Shown: positions 1 through 8,002, counted from the stretch's first letter. The stretch is 10,914 nt of DNA from Tritrichomonas foetus (GCA_001839685.1 MLAK01001296.1:1-10914); one strand, 5' to 3'. The notes: generated by a model not told the origin, from the sequence alone. A program made the numbers and translations.

Positions 1-74
1 TGGTCCCACAAAATCTTTGGGGGACCATTTTGTAAACCTTTCATATAGGAGGGCTAGTTAGTTTGTATACATCT
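1..74. mobile_element. Right end of a transposon-like element, truncated by the window edge
   Basis: Bases 53-74 are identical over 22 bp to 8649-8670, the right terminal inverted repeat of the complete element at 7574-8670. The match extends to 24 of 25 bp from base 50. Both copies end in GTATACATCT and then diverge completely (CTTCACAA here, AATAAATT there), as expected at an element boundary. The interior 1-49 does not resemble the other copy, so this is probably another family member that shares only its ends. The outermost bases also contain the inverted pair TGGTCCC (1-7) / GGGACCA (21-27). The left end lies outside the window, so a target duplication cannot be tested. Confidence 0.55.
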
Positions 75-516
75 CTTCACAAAGAGATTCTCTTTGTTGG
101 TGTGAAATTGGAATACTTTTCGGATTCCCCAATCAAAATTTAGAAATTCTCATGATATATGAAAATGATTAATCATTTCAAAGAATCAATATTTTTCATC
201 TCATCAATTTATTGAATTGGAAGAAAAAACAATCATGGCATAAACACTTATATTATAGTAATATAAAAATTCTAGTTTTTTTGAGAAAATCGTTGAATTC
301 TATTTTCCATAAAAATTCGATATCATTGCATAGATTTCCTTCGATCAACCCTTGAATTATTACAGGTATGCACTCAATCATGAAGAAAGAAAGAAAAGAA
401 AATCCAACAAATAACAAAAAAATATTAGAATTAAAATTTGATGAATCAAAAGATAAATATTAGTTACACATTAAAGAGTATATAATATTTTAATACTATT
501 GAACGAAACAAGATGG
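75..516. other. AT-rich intergenic region upstream of the cyclin gene
   Basis: This stretch of about 440 bp is very AT-rich, with homopolymer runs and stops in all frames. No credible gene or structured RNA was seen in it. It separates the transposon end from the cyclin promoter region. Confidence 0.6.
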
Positions 517-550
517 GAAAAAATGATGTTTCCTAAGAAAAAATGATGTT
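517..550 (+). repeat. 14-bp direct repeat in the cyclin promoter region
   Basis: GAAAAAATGATGTT occurs at 517-530 and again, identically, at 537-550, a period of 20 bp (about two helical turns). The second copy ends 32 bp before the cyclin ATG at 583. The position and exactness suggest a duplicated protein-binding site or a small recent tandem duplication. No known factor motif is recognised, so regulatory function is inference. Confidence 0.45.
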
Positions 551-582
551 GAACTTTTATATCGGTTTAAAATTGCATAAAT

Positions 583-1539
583 ATGTTGGCGATTGAGAAC
601 GAATGCAACGTACTTCCGACCGCAAGTTCGATTAAACAAGACATAAACAGTACTGAAAGCATGGACAACACATTGCAAAACGAAATTTACGCCGACGATT
701 ATAGTGACCCAGATATTTATAGCGATTCAAGCGAAAGCGAGGAGGAAGAAGTCGATGAGCAAGCGATTATGTATAACAAAATTCGTATGCAACTTTATAA
801 TGAAGAAAAGTCGGTATTTAATTCCATCGATAAAAAATTATCCATCCAAACTGAAATAAATCTGGCAGAAAGAGACAACGCAGCTCTTTGGATGATGAAT
901 ATAAATCAAAAATGGGGCTTTCCAATTGAAATATTGTTAACTGCCGTAACGTACTTAGATATACTACTTTCTCGAAAAATCATACAGAAAGAGAAGCTTC
1001 TTTTGATGGCGGCAGTTTGTTTCAGGACGGCGGCGAAAGTCGAAGTGAAAAAATATCCAAACGCAAATTTATTCAATCAGGCGTCGGGAACAACATTTTC
1101 GTTTGAAGAAATGAACCTTGCTGAATTCACTTTAATCGAAGCGCTAGATTTCAAACTATCGTATCCAAATGTGAAAACGTTCATGAGGATGATTATGAGC
1201 GCGGCTAAAGTAAATGATGTTGCACATTTCCTGATTGACCTTATAATTGAAAAAGTATCGATGATGAACCATTTCATGAATTATTATCCATCGATTATTG
1301 CTGCATCAATTGTAGCGGTTACTCTTGCTGGAACAGGTAATTTTGATGAAGCCCGTAAAGTTATCGTTGGGCAAATCTTTCCGGACGAAAAAATGCTGAA
1401 GGAGTGCTTACATGATGTCAAAGAAATCGGTGCGATGTTTGTAAGTGCACTCAGCCACTTCGATCGTGCATCTGATCCAATTGTGAAGTATTTAGAGAAC
1501 GTGAAATTCGATTTTCCTGTCTCACGCCTTGTGTATTAA
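583..1539 (+). CDS. Cyclin (two cyclin folds, CDK-partner type)
   Basis: The 318-aa product is a probable regulatory partner of a cyclin-dependent kinase. The first ATG after the in-frame TAA at 568-570 is used as start. Residues 35-60 are strongly acidic and Ser-rich (SDSSESEEEE), possibly a casein-kinase-2-type phosphorylated tail. The N-terminal cyclin fold spans about 72-196: ERDNAALWMMN corresponds to the MRAILVDWL helix, AVTYLDILLS to the NYLDRFLS helix, and CFRTAAKVEVKKYP to the CLxLAAKxEE-P helix. The two residues of cyclins that contact the CDK PSTAIRE helix are both visible, Lys152 and Glu181. The C-terminal fold is about 197-310 (SIIAASIVAVTLA). No classical RxxLxxxxN destruction box is seen in the N-terminal tail; only a minimal RMQL at 68-71 occurs, at the start of the fold. 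A-, B- or D-type class cannot be assigned by eye. Length and integrity look normal. Confidence 0.88.
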   Translation: MLAIENECNVLPTASSIKQDINSTESMDNTLQNEIYADDYSDPDIYSDSSESEEEEVDEQAIMYNKIRMQLYNEEKSVFNSIDKKLSIQTEINLAERDNAALWMMNINQKWGFPIEILLTAVTYLDILLSRKIIQKEKLLLMAAVCFRTAAKVEVKKYPNANLFNQASGTTFSFEEMNLAEFTLIEALDFKLSYPNVKTFMRMIMSAAKVNDVAHFLIDLIIEKVSMMNHFMNYYPSIIAASIVAVTLAGTGNFDEARKVIVGQIFPDEKMLKECLHDVKEIGAMFVSALSHFDRASDPIVKYLENVKFDFPVSRLVY

Positions 1540-1782
1540 CTTAGATAAATTTGTATTAAATATTACACCGTTTACTAATTCACTCTTGCTTTTTGTCAAA
1601 TTTTTGAATATAATTGAATATTGTGAAATTGATGGGCTGATTAACATCAGAAACTTGATATATTGAAAATGTGAACTGTTGAAATATTTGTGAAATACAA
1701 ATCAACCAACCAAATAAATACACAAAAAACTACGCAAAAAGTTATAGTTAACGTACTTTTCCTCGCAATTCTGTTATGATAG
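1540..1782. other. Spacer between the cyclin and coiled-coil genes
   Basis: This 243-bp region must hold the cyclin 3' end and the promoter of the next gene. It contains a small perfect hairpin, ATTTGT (1686-1691) and ACAAAT (1697-1702) with a 5-nt loop. An ATTAAATATT stretch about 14-23 nt after the cyclin stop could serve as a TAAA-type polyadenylation signal as in trichomonads. Neither function is proven. Confidence 0.35.
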
Positions 1783-1799
1783 ATGGATTTTACTTTTAG
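1776..1799 (+). other. Overlapping upstream mini-ORF at the start of the coiled-coil gene
   Basis: An ATG at 1776 opens a 7-codon frame (MIDGFYF) that stops at TAG 1797-1799. It overlaps the main ATG at 1783 in another frame. If transcripts start upstream of 1776, scanning ribosomes would meet this ATG first, which could lower translation of the main protein. If transcription starts between the two ATGs, as short trichomonad-like leaders would allow, it is irrelevant. Confidence 0.3.
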
Positions 1800-4700
1800 C
1801 CAGTTTCGACAGCAAGAAAATTTAAAATACAATAAAGAAGATGTCAAACGGCAAGAAAATAAACGTAAAAAAGTAAAGCACCCATCTCCGAAACCAGTCT
1901 ATATTCGACGATCGATGACATCTCTTCAGGACGTAAAAACTACAACCAACGTGTCAGAATTTCAAGATCCACTTTATTTAAAAGCCGAATATTTAAAAAT
2001 AAAAACGGAAAACGCTCAAATTTTACAAGAAATTGAACCGCTACGAGATAAATTTCGATTTTTATTGGAACAACAGCAGCAAAAATCTATTCGAGATTTA
2101 CAGCCATTAGTTTACCGCAAAAAAAACTCAACAGAAATCGATGTTCATGACCTGCCAACCAGATATCATGTTTCAGCACAAGAATATTATCAATTGAAAG
2201 AAAAATCAGATGACCTTAAGAAAGAAATAATTAACCATAAAAATGATTATTGTCAAAAATCCATTGATTATTGGCGAATAGTCAATGAAAATAGAAAAAG
2301 AGAAGTTCATGAACTTTATGCGAAGTGTGATGATTTACATGAAATTGAAGAATCAATAAGAGATGAAATTGCGTCTTATATAAAATCACCTAGCTATAAC
2401 AAATCAATGAAGCAACAAAAGAAAATTAAAGAAATTACTAAAGTTTTGAAAAAAGAAGTGAAAAAACATAGAAAATTAAAAGCAGTTTATGCTGATTTAA
2501 CTGGCATTCACTCACCTGGTAGCGTTTCACAACAAGCAATGATTCGGAACTTACAAGAAAAATTGTCGATGGCTCAAATGAAACTATCTGAAGCTAAAGA
2601 AAAATATATTCTAATGAGAAATCAGCAAATCCAAGAATGTAGAGAAATGTCGCAATATGCTGAAAATATTATGAATACATCGAGAGAAGAAAACGTCAGT
2701 AAAGAAATTGTTCCATCTAGTTGGTTGATTGATGATAGTTATTCTTCTTCTTCGAGTGCATCATTTATTGATACGTATCCAAGGCCAATGATTAATGAGT
2801 TACTTTGTGATGAGAATAAAATATTTGTTGGATTCTGGAAAGGTTATGTTTCTGAACAAAATGTCAAAAACTTATTTAAAGGATATGGCGCTTTACAAAA
2901 TGTGGAAATTTATCGTGATCCTGAAAATGGTTATGCAGCGATAATTGATTATGAAATTCTTGATTGGCCAATTAGTTCGATTCGAAAAAGGCATAGAGAT
3001 TTGATTATTACTGAATATAGTAAAAGACCACCAACATCGAAGGTTAGTATTCATGGAAATATTATGGAAGTTGTTGAAATTGAACCAGAATCTGAAAACG
3101 ATAAAAATTCAAATATGCATCGGCTTCCTGAAAATATTAATGCTCCAATGCCACTTCACAAAGGCGAAGTTAATGTTGATGAACTTTTGAACTCAACATC
3201 AACTGTTTCGAGAATGCAATCAGCTGCTGAAAGCAGTCGTGACGAAAATGATGGATATTTGGCTTTCTTTACAGAAATTGGTTCCAACTACAAAGATGCA
3301 AACAAATCAATTGAACAAATTAATGAAAATGATCAAGGTGAAGATATTGAAACAATGATTGTGGTAAATAATCCAAATCAAAACAAGAACAATGATCTTT
3401 CTAATAGAAAATTCACAACTTCCTTCACAGATCAGCTCAATTCAAGTATTAAGGATAAAAGAATCAAAAATAAAAATGAAAGTGATAAACATACGGAAAA
3501 TCCTACTATTCTTAATGATAGTATTCAAATGTCGACAACATCCCCAGTTCACAACAAAATTTCAAATTCTGGAAATAATTCTTCAGTTATTATTGTTGAT
3601 GCATATAAATATACAAACAAAGATGATGCTAGTCAAAAAGTTGAAACAAATGCTAGCATTTCTAATAATAAACCAAGTATAATCAAATCTAATAACAATA
3701 ATTACCAAAGTATCATTAGTAAACCAAATATAATGAATAAATCAACACCACCAGTTAAACAAAATTCTTCAATGTCGCCCATAAAATTAGATAATAAAGA
3801 TACAAGGGGAAAAAACCCATCAATTCCTTTAACAACTCAATTAAATATCAAAAAACAAAAGAAAGATGATTATTCTGATTCATCTATTGAATTTGGCGAA
3901 TCAGATAAAGCTGAAGATATGCCAACAAGAGAAAGTAGGATAAATAATGGAGAAAAAACCAATGAAGTTCCTGTTGATTCAATAGATGCAAGTCCACCAT
4001 TGACAATCTCAGTTACTTCAGTAGATATCTCTAATGGATCTCCAAGAAGATACACGCCTAAAAAGCTTTCTATTTCGGAATATTCATCATTTTTCAATTC
4101 AAGTTTTAATGATGAAAATCTATCAATATCAACTTCAGCGTCTCTTCAACTAGCAGAGAATGAAGAAGGAACTAAGAATACTCCCTTAAAGAGTAAGCCA
4201 AGACTTTTAATTGAGGCATCACCGTCAGATGTCAATGTTATTAATGAAGATACAGATAATAAATCATCAATCATTATTTCAGATGAGGTAATTCAAGTAT
4301 ACTTACCATCTCTCAGCCAAGAAAAGAATGAGGTTAATACACAGGATACATCATCAGTAAATATTTACATGGATGATCAAAAGATCCAAGACATTAAAGA
4401 GAATCAAGATATCAAAGAAAATCAAGATATAAAAGAAAATCAAGACATCAAAGAAAATCAAGATATAAAAGATGAAGCAAGTCATGTTCAAGAAGCAAAA
4501 GAAACAGGGGATAATCATGCTATTGCAGAAAGTTCTGATATAACTCAAGGGGAAGAAGAGAAGATAGAGACTCTTCCAAATGATCATCAAAGTCAAGCAG
4601 AGGGCATCAAATCCATTCAAGAAAAAGAAAAGAATGAAGAAAACCATAAAGATGAAAAGTGCTTAGAATCCAAAGAAACAGGTTCATTAAATACTGACAA

Positions 4701-5487
4701 TCAAAAAGAACAAATGTCGAATGAAGGAGAAAAAAGAAGAGCAAGCAGTTCATCTATAAACACCAGCTCTGCTTTCAAAACAAGTAGTGATAAGGCTTCC
4801 AATTCTGAAGTTCCCAATAAGAATTCCAACAATTCAGGTATTAATAATCACTCCAATGAAAACGAGTACCAATCTGAGAGTTGGAGTTTTAGTTCTGATT
4901 CGGAAAATAATGAAAACCAACTTTCAGATTACTATATAAAGACAAGCAAAGACGAAGAAGCTCCAACTAATGAAAATCATACGAAAAATGACCAGAATAG
5001 TGAACAGAACCAAAAACCGAAAATAAATATTGTTTTATCATCTTCATCTTCAGAAGCTTCTGATATACCAATGGACACAAAATATAAAATCGAAGAACTT
5101 GATCGCCCTTCCAGTGAATCACTTCCCATTTATGAAGAAATTTCATCTGATAACAATGAAGCCAATAGTTTAAGCGTAAATAACATAAACCCGGAAGAAA
5201 ATACTCAGAAAGCTGTCAACACGATGGAAGTAACTAAAAATGGAACTCAAAGAGTCTTTCCACCTCGCCCAGATAGTTTACCTCCAAAACTCATGACATT
5301 TAAGCTTATTAATAAAAAACAACAAACAGAAATATTACCATTTCCTAAATATCATCAAGTGAAAGTCGATTCACCAAGAAGAGCTTCTCGAAATGCAATT
5401 TATCTTTCATCAGATGATGAAATACAAGAAAATGCTTCTGATGAATCATCAGACTGGTTTGATTCTGAAAATGAACACAAAGACTAA
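1783..5487 (+). CDS. Large coiled-coil protein with degenerate RRM-like domain and long disordered tail
   Basis: The 1234-aa protein starts at an ATG directly preceded by an in-frame TAG (1780-1782), so the start is well fixed. Residues 22-32 include KRKKVK, a nuclear-localisation-like patch. Residues about 64-105, 132-236 and 250-295 are charged, heptad-rich coiled coils. Residues 345-413 look like one RNA recognition motif. IFVGFW (347-352) matches RNP2 and NGYAAIIDY (382-390) matches RNP1; the aromatics Phe348 and Tyr384 are kept, but the third RNP1 aromatic is Ala386, so the domain may bind RNA weakly or bind protein. From about 420 onward the chain is Ser/Asn/Glu/Lys-rich and predicted disordered by composition. 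It includes five QDIKEN-type repeats (869-898) and SUMO-interaction-like cores (VIIVD 602, IIISDE 830, IVLSSSSSE 1083, IYLSSDDE 1206). The C-terminus is acidic (SSDDE...SSDWF). No named family is recognised; a nuclear scaffold or RNA-processing role is inference. Confidence 0.85.
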   Translation: MDFTFSQFRQQENLKYNKEDVKRQENKRKKVKHPSPKPVYIRRSMTSLQDVKTTTNVSEFQDPLYLKAEYLKIKTENAQILQEIEPLRDKFRFLLEQQQQKSIRDLQPLVYRKKNSTEIDVHDLPTRYHVSAQEYYQLKEKSDDLKKEIINHKNDYCQKSIDYWRIVNENRKREVHELYAKCDDLHEIEESIRDEIASYIKSPSYNKSMKQQKKIKEITKVLKKEVKKHRKLKAVYADLTGIHSPGSVSQQAMIRNLQEKLSMAQMKLSEAKEKYILMRNQQIQECREMSQYAENIMNTSREENVSKEIVPSSWLIDDSYSSSSSASFIDTYPRPMINELLCDENKIFVGFWKGYVSEQNVKNLFKGYGALQNVEIYRDPENGYAAIIDYEILDWPISSIRKRHRDLIITEYSKRPPTSKVSIHGNIMEVVEIEPESENDKNSNMHRLPENINAPMPLHKGEVNVDELLNSTSTVSRMQSAAESSRDENDGYLAFFTEIGSNYKDANKSIEQINENDQGEDIETMIVVNNPNQNKNNDLSNRKFTTSFTDQLNSSIKDKRIKNKNESDKHTENPTILNDSIQMSTTSPVHNKISNSGNNSSVIIVDAYKYTNKDDASQKVETNASISNNKPSIIKSNNNNYQSIISKPNIMNKSTPPVKQNSSMSPIKLDNKDTRGKNPSIPLTTQLNIKKQKKDDYSDSSIEFGESDKAEDMPTRESRINNGEKTNEVPVDSIDASPPLTISVTSVDISNGSPRRYTPKKLSISEYSSFFNSSFNDENLSISTSASLQLAENEEGTKNTPLKSKPRLLIEASPSDVNVINEDTDNKSSIIISDEVIQVYLPSLSQEKNEVNTQDTSSVNIYMDDQKIQDIKENQDIKENQDIKENQDIKENQDIKDEASHVQEAKETGDNHAIAESSDITQGEEEKIETLPNDHQSQAEGIKSIQEKEKNEENHKDEKCLESKETGSLNTDNQKEQMSNEGEKRRASSSSINTSSAFKTSSDKASNSEVPNKNSNNSGINNHSNENEYQSESWSFSSDSENNENQLSDYYIKTSKDEEAPTNENHTKNDQNSEQNQKPKINIVLSSSSSEASDIPMDTKYKIEELDRPSSESLPIYEEISSDNNEANSLSVNNINPEENTQKAVNTMEVTKNGTQRVFPPRPDSLPPKLMTFKLINKKQQTEILPFPKYHQVKVDSPRRASRNAIYLSSDDEIQENASDESSDWFDSENEHKD
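4387..4476 (+). repeat. Five tandem 18-bp units encoding QDIKEN
   Basis: Units at 4387, 4405, 4423, 4441 and 4459 encode QDIKEN four times and QDIKDE once. Units 2 and 4 use ATC for Ile and units 3 and 5 use ATA. The pair 2+3 differs from 4+5 by one transition plus the change at the array end, which suggests that a 36-bp dimer was duplicated. The array keeps frame and lies in the disordered part of the protein, where its copy number may vary between strains. Confidence 0.9.
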
Positions 5488-5980
5488 TATATTAATATAG
5501 ATTCAATTATATTGTATTGTTTTATAAATGTTATTATTAAGACTATATTATATTTCGATTTTTATTCAATAATATTTTAATAATCAGACTCCAAATGATT
5601 GAAGATTTATTTATTTTTCCATTGTAAAAAAATGAGATTCATATGCAACTCAATAAGTTCTTTATATATTATATAATACATAACAAAGAGTTTTTAGATG
5701 AAAGTCAGTTTCCATCACAATAATCCGAATTCATTTCTAAAAAACTCTCATTGATGAATTTTGATATGAAAAACTGTTTTGTTTTTTTACTCAAGCACTT
5801 TTGTGTATTCAAGAACTTTTTCAATTAGAAAATTTTTATGATGTAAACTGCCAAGCTATGATTCAAATAATCTTAACAGGCATCGTTTTCTATTGAATTT
5901 CAAAATTGTATATGTGATTTTTTATTCAATTTTAGAAAGTTCTGTCAGAAACACCATTGTTCACAATATCCGACTTTTTC
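5488..5980. other. AT-rich spacer before the pseudokinase gene
   Basis: No gene is seen in this stretch. It holds a TATATTAATATA palindrome right after the stop codon (5488-5499) and the imperfect inverted repeat listed at 5688-5747. The rest is low-complexity AT sequence. Confidence 0.5.
5688..5747. repeat. Imperfect inverted repeat in the spacer
   Basis: GAGTTTTTAGA (5688-5698) pairs with TCTAAAAAACTC (5736-5747), with one extra A in the right arm and a loop of about 37 nt. A second small pair, AATTCAT (5728-5734) and ATGAATT (5754-5760), overlaps it. In sequence this AT-rich, such pairs can arise by chance. A 3'-end or transcription-termination role is only possible. Confidence 0.3.
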
Positions 5981-6005
5981 ATGACTCATATTTATCTTTC
6001 ATAAT
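5981..6005 (+). promoter_or_regulatory. Candidate core promoter of the pseudokinase gene: bZIP-like site and initiator
   Basis: ATGACTCAT at 5981-5989 is a perfect AP-1/GCN4-type palindromic core. TCATA at 5999-6003 fits the trichomonad initiator consensus TCA(+1)PyW, with A+1 at 6001, 11 nt before the ATG, the usual close spacing in Trichomonas. No other ATG lies between it and the gene. The initiator match supports a parabasalid source. Both motifs are short, so chance is possible. Confidence 0.4.
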
Positions 6006-6011
6006 TTTTCA

Positions 6012-6938
6012 ATGTCGAAGAATTTAACTTCGATATTTGATCCTACGCACAGATACCAACGATTTGACGCTTATTCGACCGCACGAACATGTGTGATGCA
6101 ATTCAAAGCCTACGACACAGTTTCAGGCATCGAAGTACAATGGCATGAAATAGATATAACGAATTTAACTTCCGAGCAAGTTACAAAGCTAATTGCATAT
6201 AGTGAAACGCTTAAGAATTTACGATGTGAGTCGATTCTATCGGTTTTATGCTACTGGATCGAGCGCGATAAGAAAATTTTTTATTTTATCACAGAATCGG
6301 TCAGCAGTTCGCCAATTAAAGAGCACTTAATGTTCGACAATCCAACAATAACAGAACGAGTCATTGCCAAATGGTGCATTCCTGTCTTAAAAGCATTGAA
6401 TGTGCTGCATAATTTACCGAACCCAATCATCCATTCGAGAATCAGCCTTTCATCAATATACATCAAACCGTCCTCAGGGAACATCAAAATCGTCGCTCCA
6501 CTGATTAATACCTATTATTTATATCCGACCAATAATTCCCTCAAACTTCGACTATCAACACCGCCAGAGGCACTCTTTGGAAATACAACAACGGCTTCCG
6601 ATGTTTGGTCGTTTGGAATCTCGTTATTGTATCTGGTGACCAAAAATGAGCCTTTTTCTGAATGCAAGTCCCCAAACGAGCTGATCAGCAAACTCACGAA
6701 CAATGAGCTCCCTGAAGCATTGAATCAAGTCAAATCGCCATTATTGAATGACCTAATCAAGCAATGTCTCCTGCCGATAGAAAAGCGGCCAAACGTCCTA
6801 AATTTGATGAGCCATCCGTTCTTCAAGCAGCACTTCGAAGTGATTTCTGACGAAACCTCACAAGATGACACAATCCAAGTGTTATTTACAGGGAAAACAA
6901 CTTCTTCGCACAATGATCAACCTCCTCTTGATATCTAA
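6012..6938 (+). CDS. Pseudokinase of the NRBP/WNK type
   Basis: The 308-aa protein is almost entirely one kinase fold (about 15-275). AYDTVSGIEVQWHEIDI (33-49) resembles the WNK/NRBP strand 3 region (DTxxGVEVxWNE), where the usual VAIK lysine is absent. IFYFITESVSSSPIKEHL, AKWCIPVLKALNVLH and the helix before the catalytic loop also resemble NRBP. The catalytic machinery is gone: HRDLKxxN reads HSRISLSS (141-148), so the catalytic Asp, Lys and Asn are all replaced. The DFG segment reads KIVAPLIN (159-166), close to the KIGSVAP of NRBP proteins. No glycine loop is seen at 14-31. Structural motifs remain: PPE (185-187 region) for APE, DVWSFG (197-202), and the late Arg (KRPN, 258-261). The protein is therefore expected to be catalytically dead and to act as a scaffold or allosteric partner; NRBP proteins bind other proteins and adaptors in vesicle traffic and ubiquitin pathways. 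The tail 276-308 is disordered. The gene is intact, and its frame uses C-ending codons more than the preceding gene. Confidence 0.85.
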   Translation: MSKNLTSIFDPTHRYQRFDAYSTARTCVMQFKAYDTVSGIEVQWHEIDITNLTSEQVTKLIAYSETLKNLRCESILSVLCYWIERDKKIFYFITESVSSSPIKEHLMFDNPTITERVIAKWCIPVLKALNVLHNLPNPIIHSRISLSSIYIKPSSGNIKIVAPLINTYYLYPTNNSLKLRLSTPPEALFGNTTTASDVWSFGISLLYLVTKNEPFSECKSPNELISKLTNNELPEALNQVKSPLLNDLIKQCLLPIEKRPNVLNLMSHPFFKQHFEVISDETSQDDTIQVLFTGKTTSSHNDQPPLDI

Positions 6939-7565
6939 CATCAAGCACACGGCTGTTATTATGTAATATTAATTTTTTTCTCAGAAATATTCACACGCTG
7001 AGCATGTGACAGAAAGATTCATAATTTTTGATTTGGAATCCTGGAAAAAGCAAAGACATGAATGAATTTTAACATGCATGCTTATATTGCTTTCATATGG
7101 CTTGTGAATGGAAACAAAGCAATCAATAATTCAATGAAGAAAAAAAAAGTTTTGATTTTCCGGAAATTGTTGAATTTTATGAAGATTTGATAAGATACAT
7201 TGTATTTTTTATCACGTTAAGCAGAAAAAATGACCCAATTGATTGATTTTTTTATTTTTCTGATAATTTTTCAGAGAAGTTGTTGTGAAGCAGTGCACTT
7301 CATTTGAGATCAGACGAGTTATACAATTATTCATCCCTTATAACATCTCAAAAAGCGCTGTCCTTTTTTCACCGATCCTTTGATAAACGTCTTTGAATTA
7401 CTTTGTATTGTCTTTTTTGAATGGTTATTATTGAAATTTTCTTAAGTGAAATTTGATGATTCAATTGATATTTGGTCAATTCACAGAAATAGCTAAATAT
7501 ATTTGAATGTATTAGAGATTAATTATAATACAATTATTGTATGTATTTATAATTCTTAAGAATGA
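6939..7565. other. AT-rich spacer between the pseudokinase gene and the transposon
   Basis: This stretch of about 630 bp has no open frame of note, no tRNA-like block and no clear repeat. It must contain the pseudokinase 3' end. Nothing else can be supported. Confidence 0.55.
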
Positions 7566-7573
7566 AATAAATT
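7566..7573. repeat. Left copy of 8-bp target-site duplication (AATAAATT)
   Basis: AATAAATT directly abuts the left terminal inverted repeat, and the same 8 bp directly abuts the right one at 8671-8678. An 8-bp duplication is typical of hAT, Merlin and P elements and within the range of Mutator-like elements. Confidence 0.75.
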
Positions 7574-7594
7574 AGATGTATACAAACCAAATAG
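7574..7594 (+). repeat. Left terminal inverted repeat
   Basis: AGATGTATACAAAC followed by CAAATAG. It is the reverse complement of 8650-8670 with mismatches only at the 15th and 18th positions. It includes the palindrome TGTATACA. Confidence 0.75.
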
Positions 7595-7683
7595 TCTTAA
7601 CGTACGAAATCACTAAAATGATCCTTATCATCAGTATTACTTAATACCATCAGTCAAAAATCAAAACCCAAATAGCTAAAAGA

Positions 7684-7782
7684 ATGACGAAAATTTCCCT
7701 TATCGCAAACTTCGCAAATGGCCGAATTCAAAAATATTTCGAAAATGATTCTGAAGAAGCTATTGTTTCAGTTTTCGGGTGA
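7684..7782 (+). CDS. Small possible ORF inside the transposon, 32 codons
   Basis: The frame begins ATG ACG AAA ATT TCC and encodes MTKISLIANFANGRIQKYFE and a further 12 residues before TGA at 7780-7782. It is richer in G/C than its surroundings and its residues look protein-like. No family is recognised. It may be a real small gene, a fragment of a captured host gene, or chance. A second frame overlapping it (ATG 7745 to TAG 7843) is equally short. Confidence 0.2.
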   Translation: MTKISLIANFANGRIQKYFENDSEEAIVSVFG

Positions 7783-7982
7783 TAAGTCTTTCAGTCAATT
7801 GTTAAATCTATTTTTTATAGTTATGAGCCATATTTATTCATAGTTTTGAAATTTTGCAACAATTAAACCGAAAAAAGAGCGATTTTGGAGAAAGCCTAAA
7901 AAAAAATTGTGAGAAGCTTTTTTTCCAAGAATCACAAAGATTATAATACTGCTTCCCATAATTCTATTTACACTTCTTCTAT

Positions 7983-8002
7983 CGATTTTTAATTAAAAAT
8001 CG
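7983..8002. repeat. Perfect 20-bp palindrome within the transposon
   Basis: CGATTTTTAATTAAAAATCG reads the same on both strands with no spacer. It sits 410 bp inside the left end. It could form a cruciform or bind a dimeric protein; function is unknown. Confidence 0.7.

Noticed and set aside
4354..4647. Minus-strand frame with Phe/Leu/Ile-rich, membrane-like translation
   Set aside because: It is the reverse complement of the QDIKEN/Glu-Lys-rich coding region; the hydrophobicity is a by-product of GAA/AAA codons read backwards.
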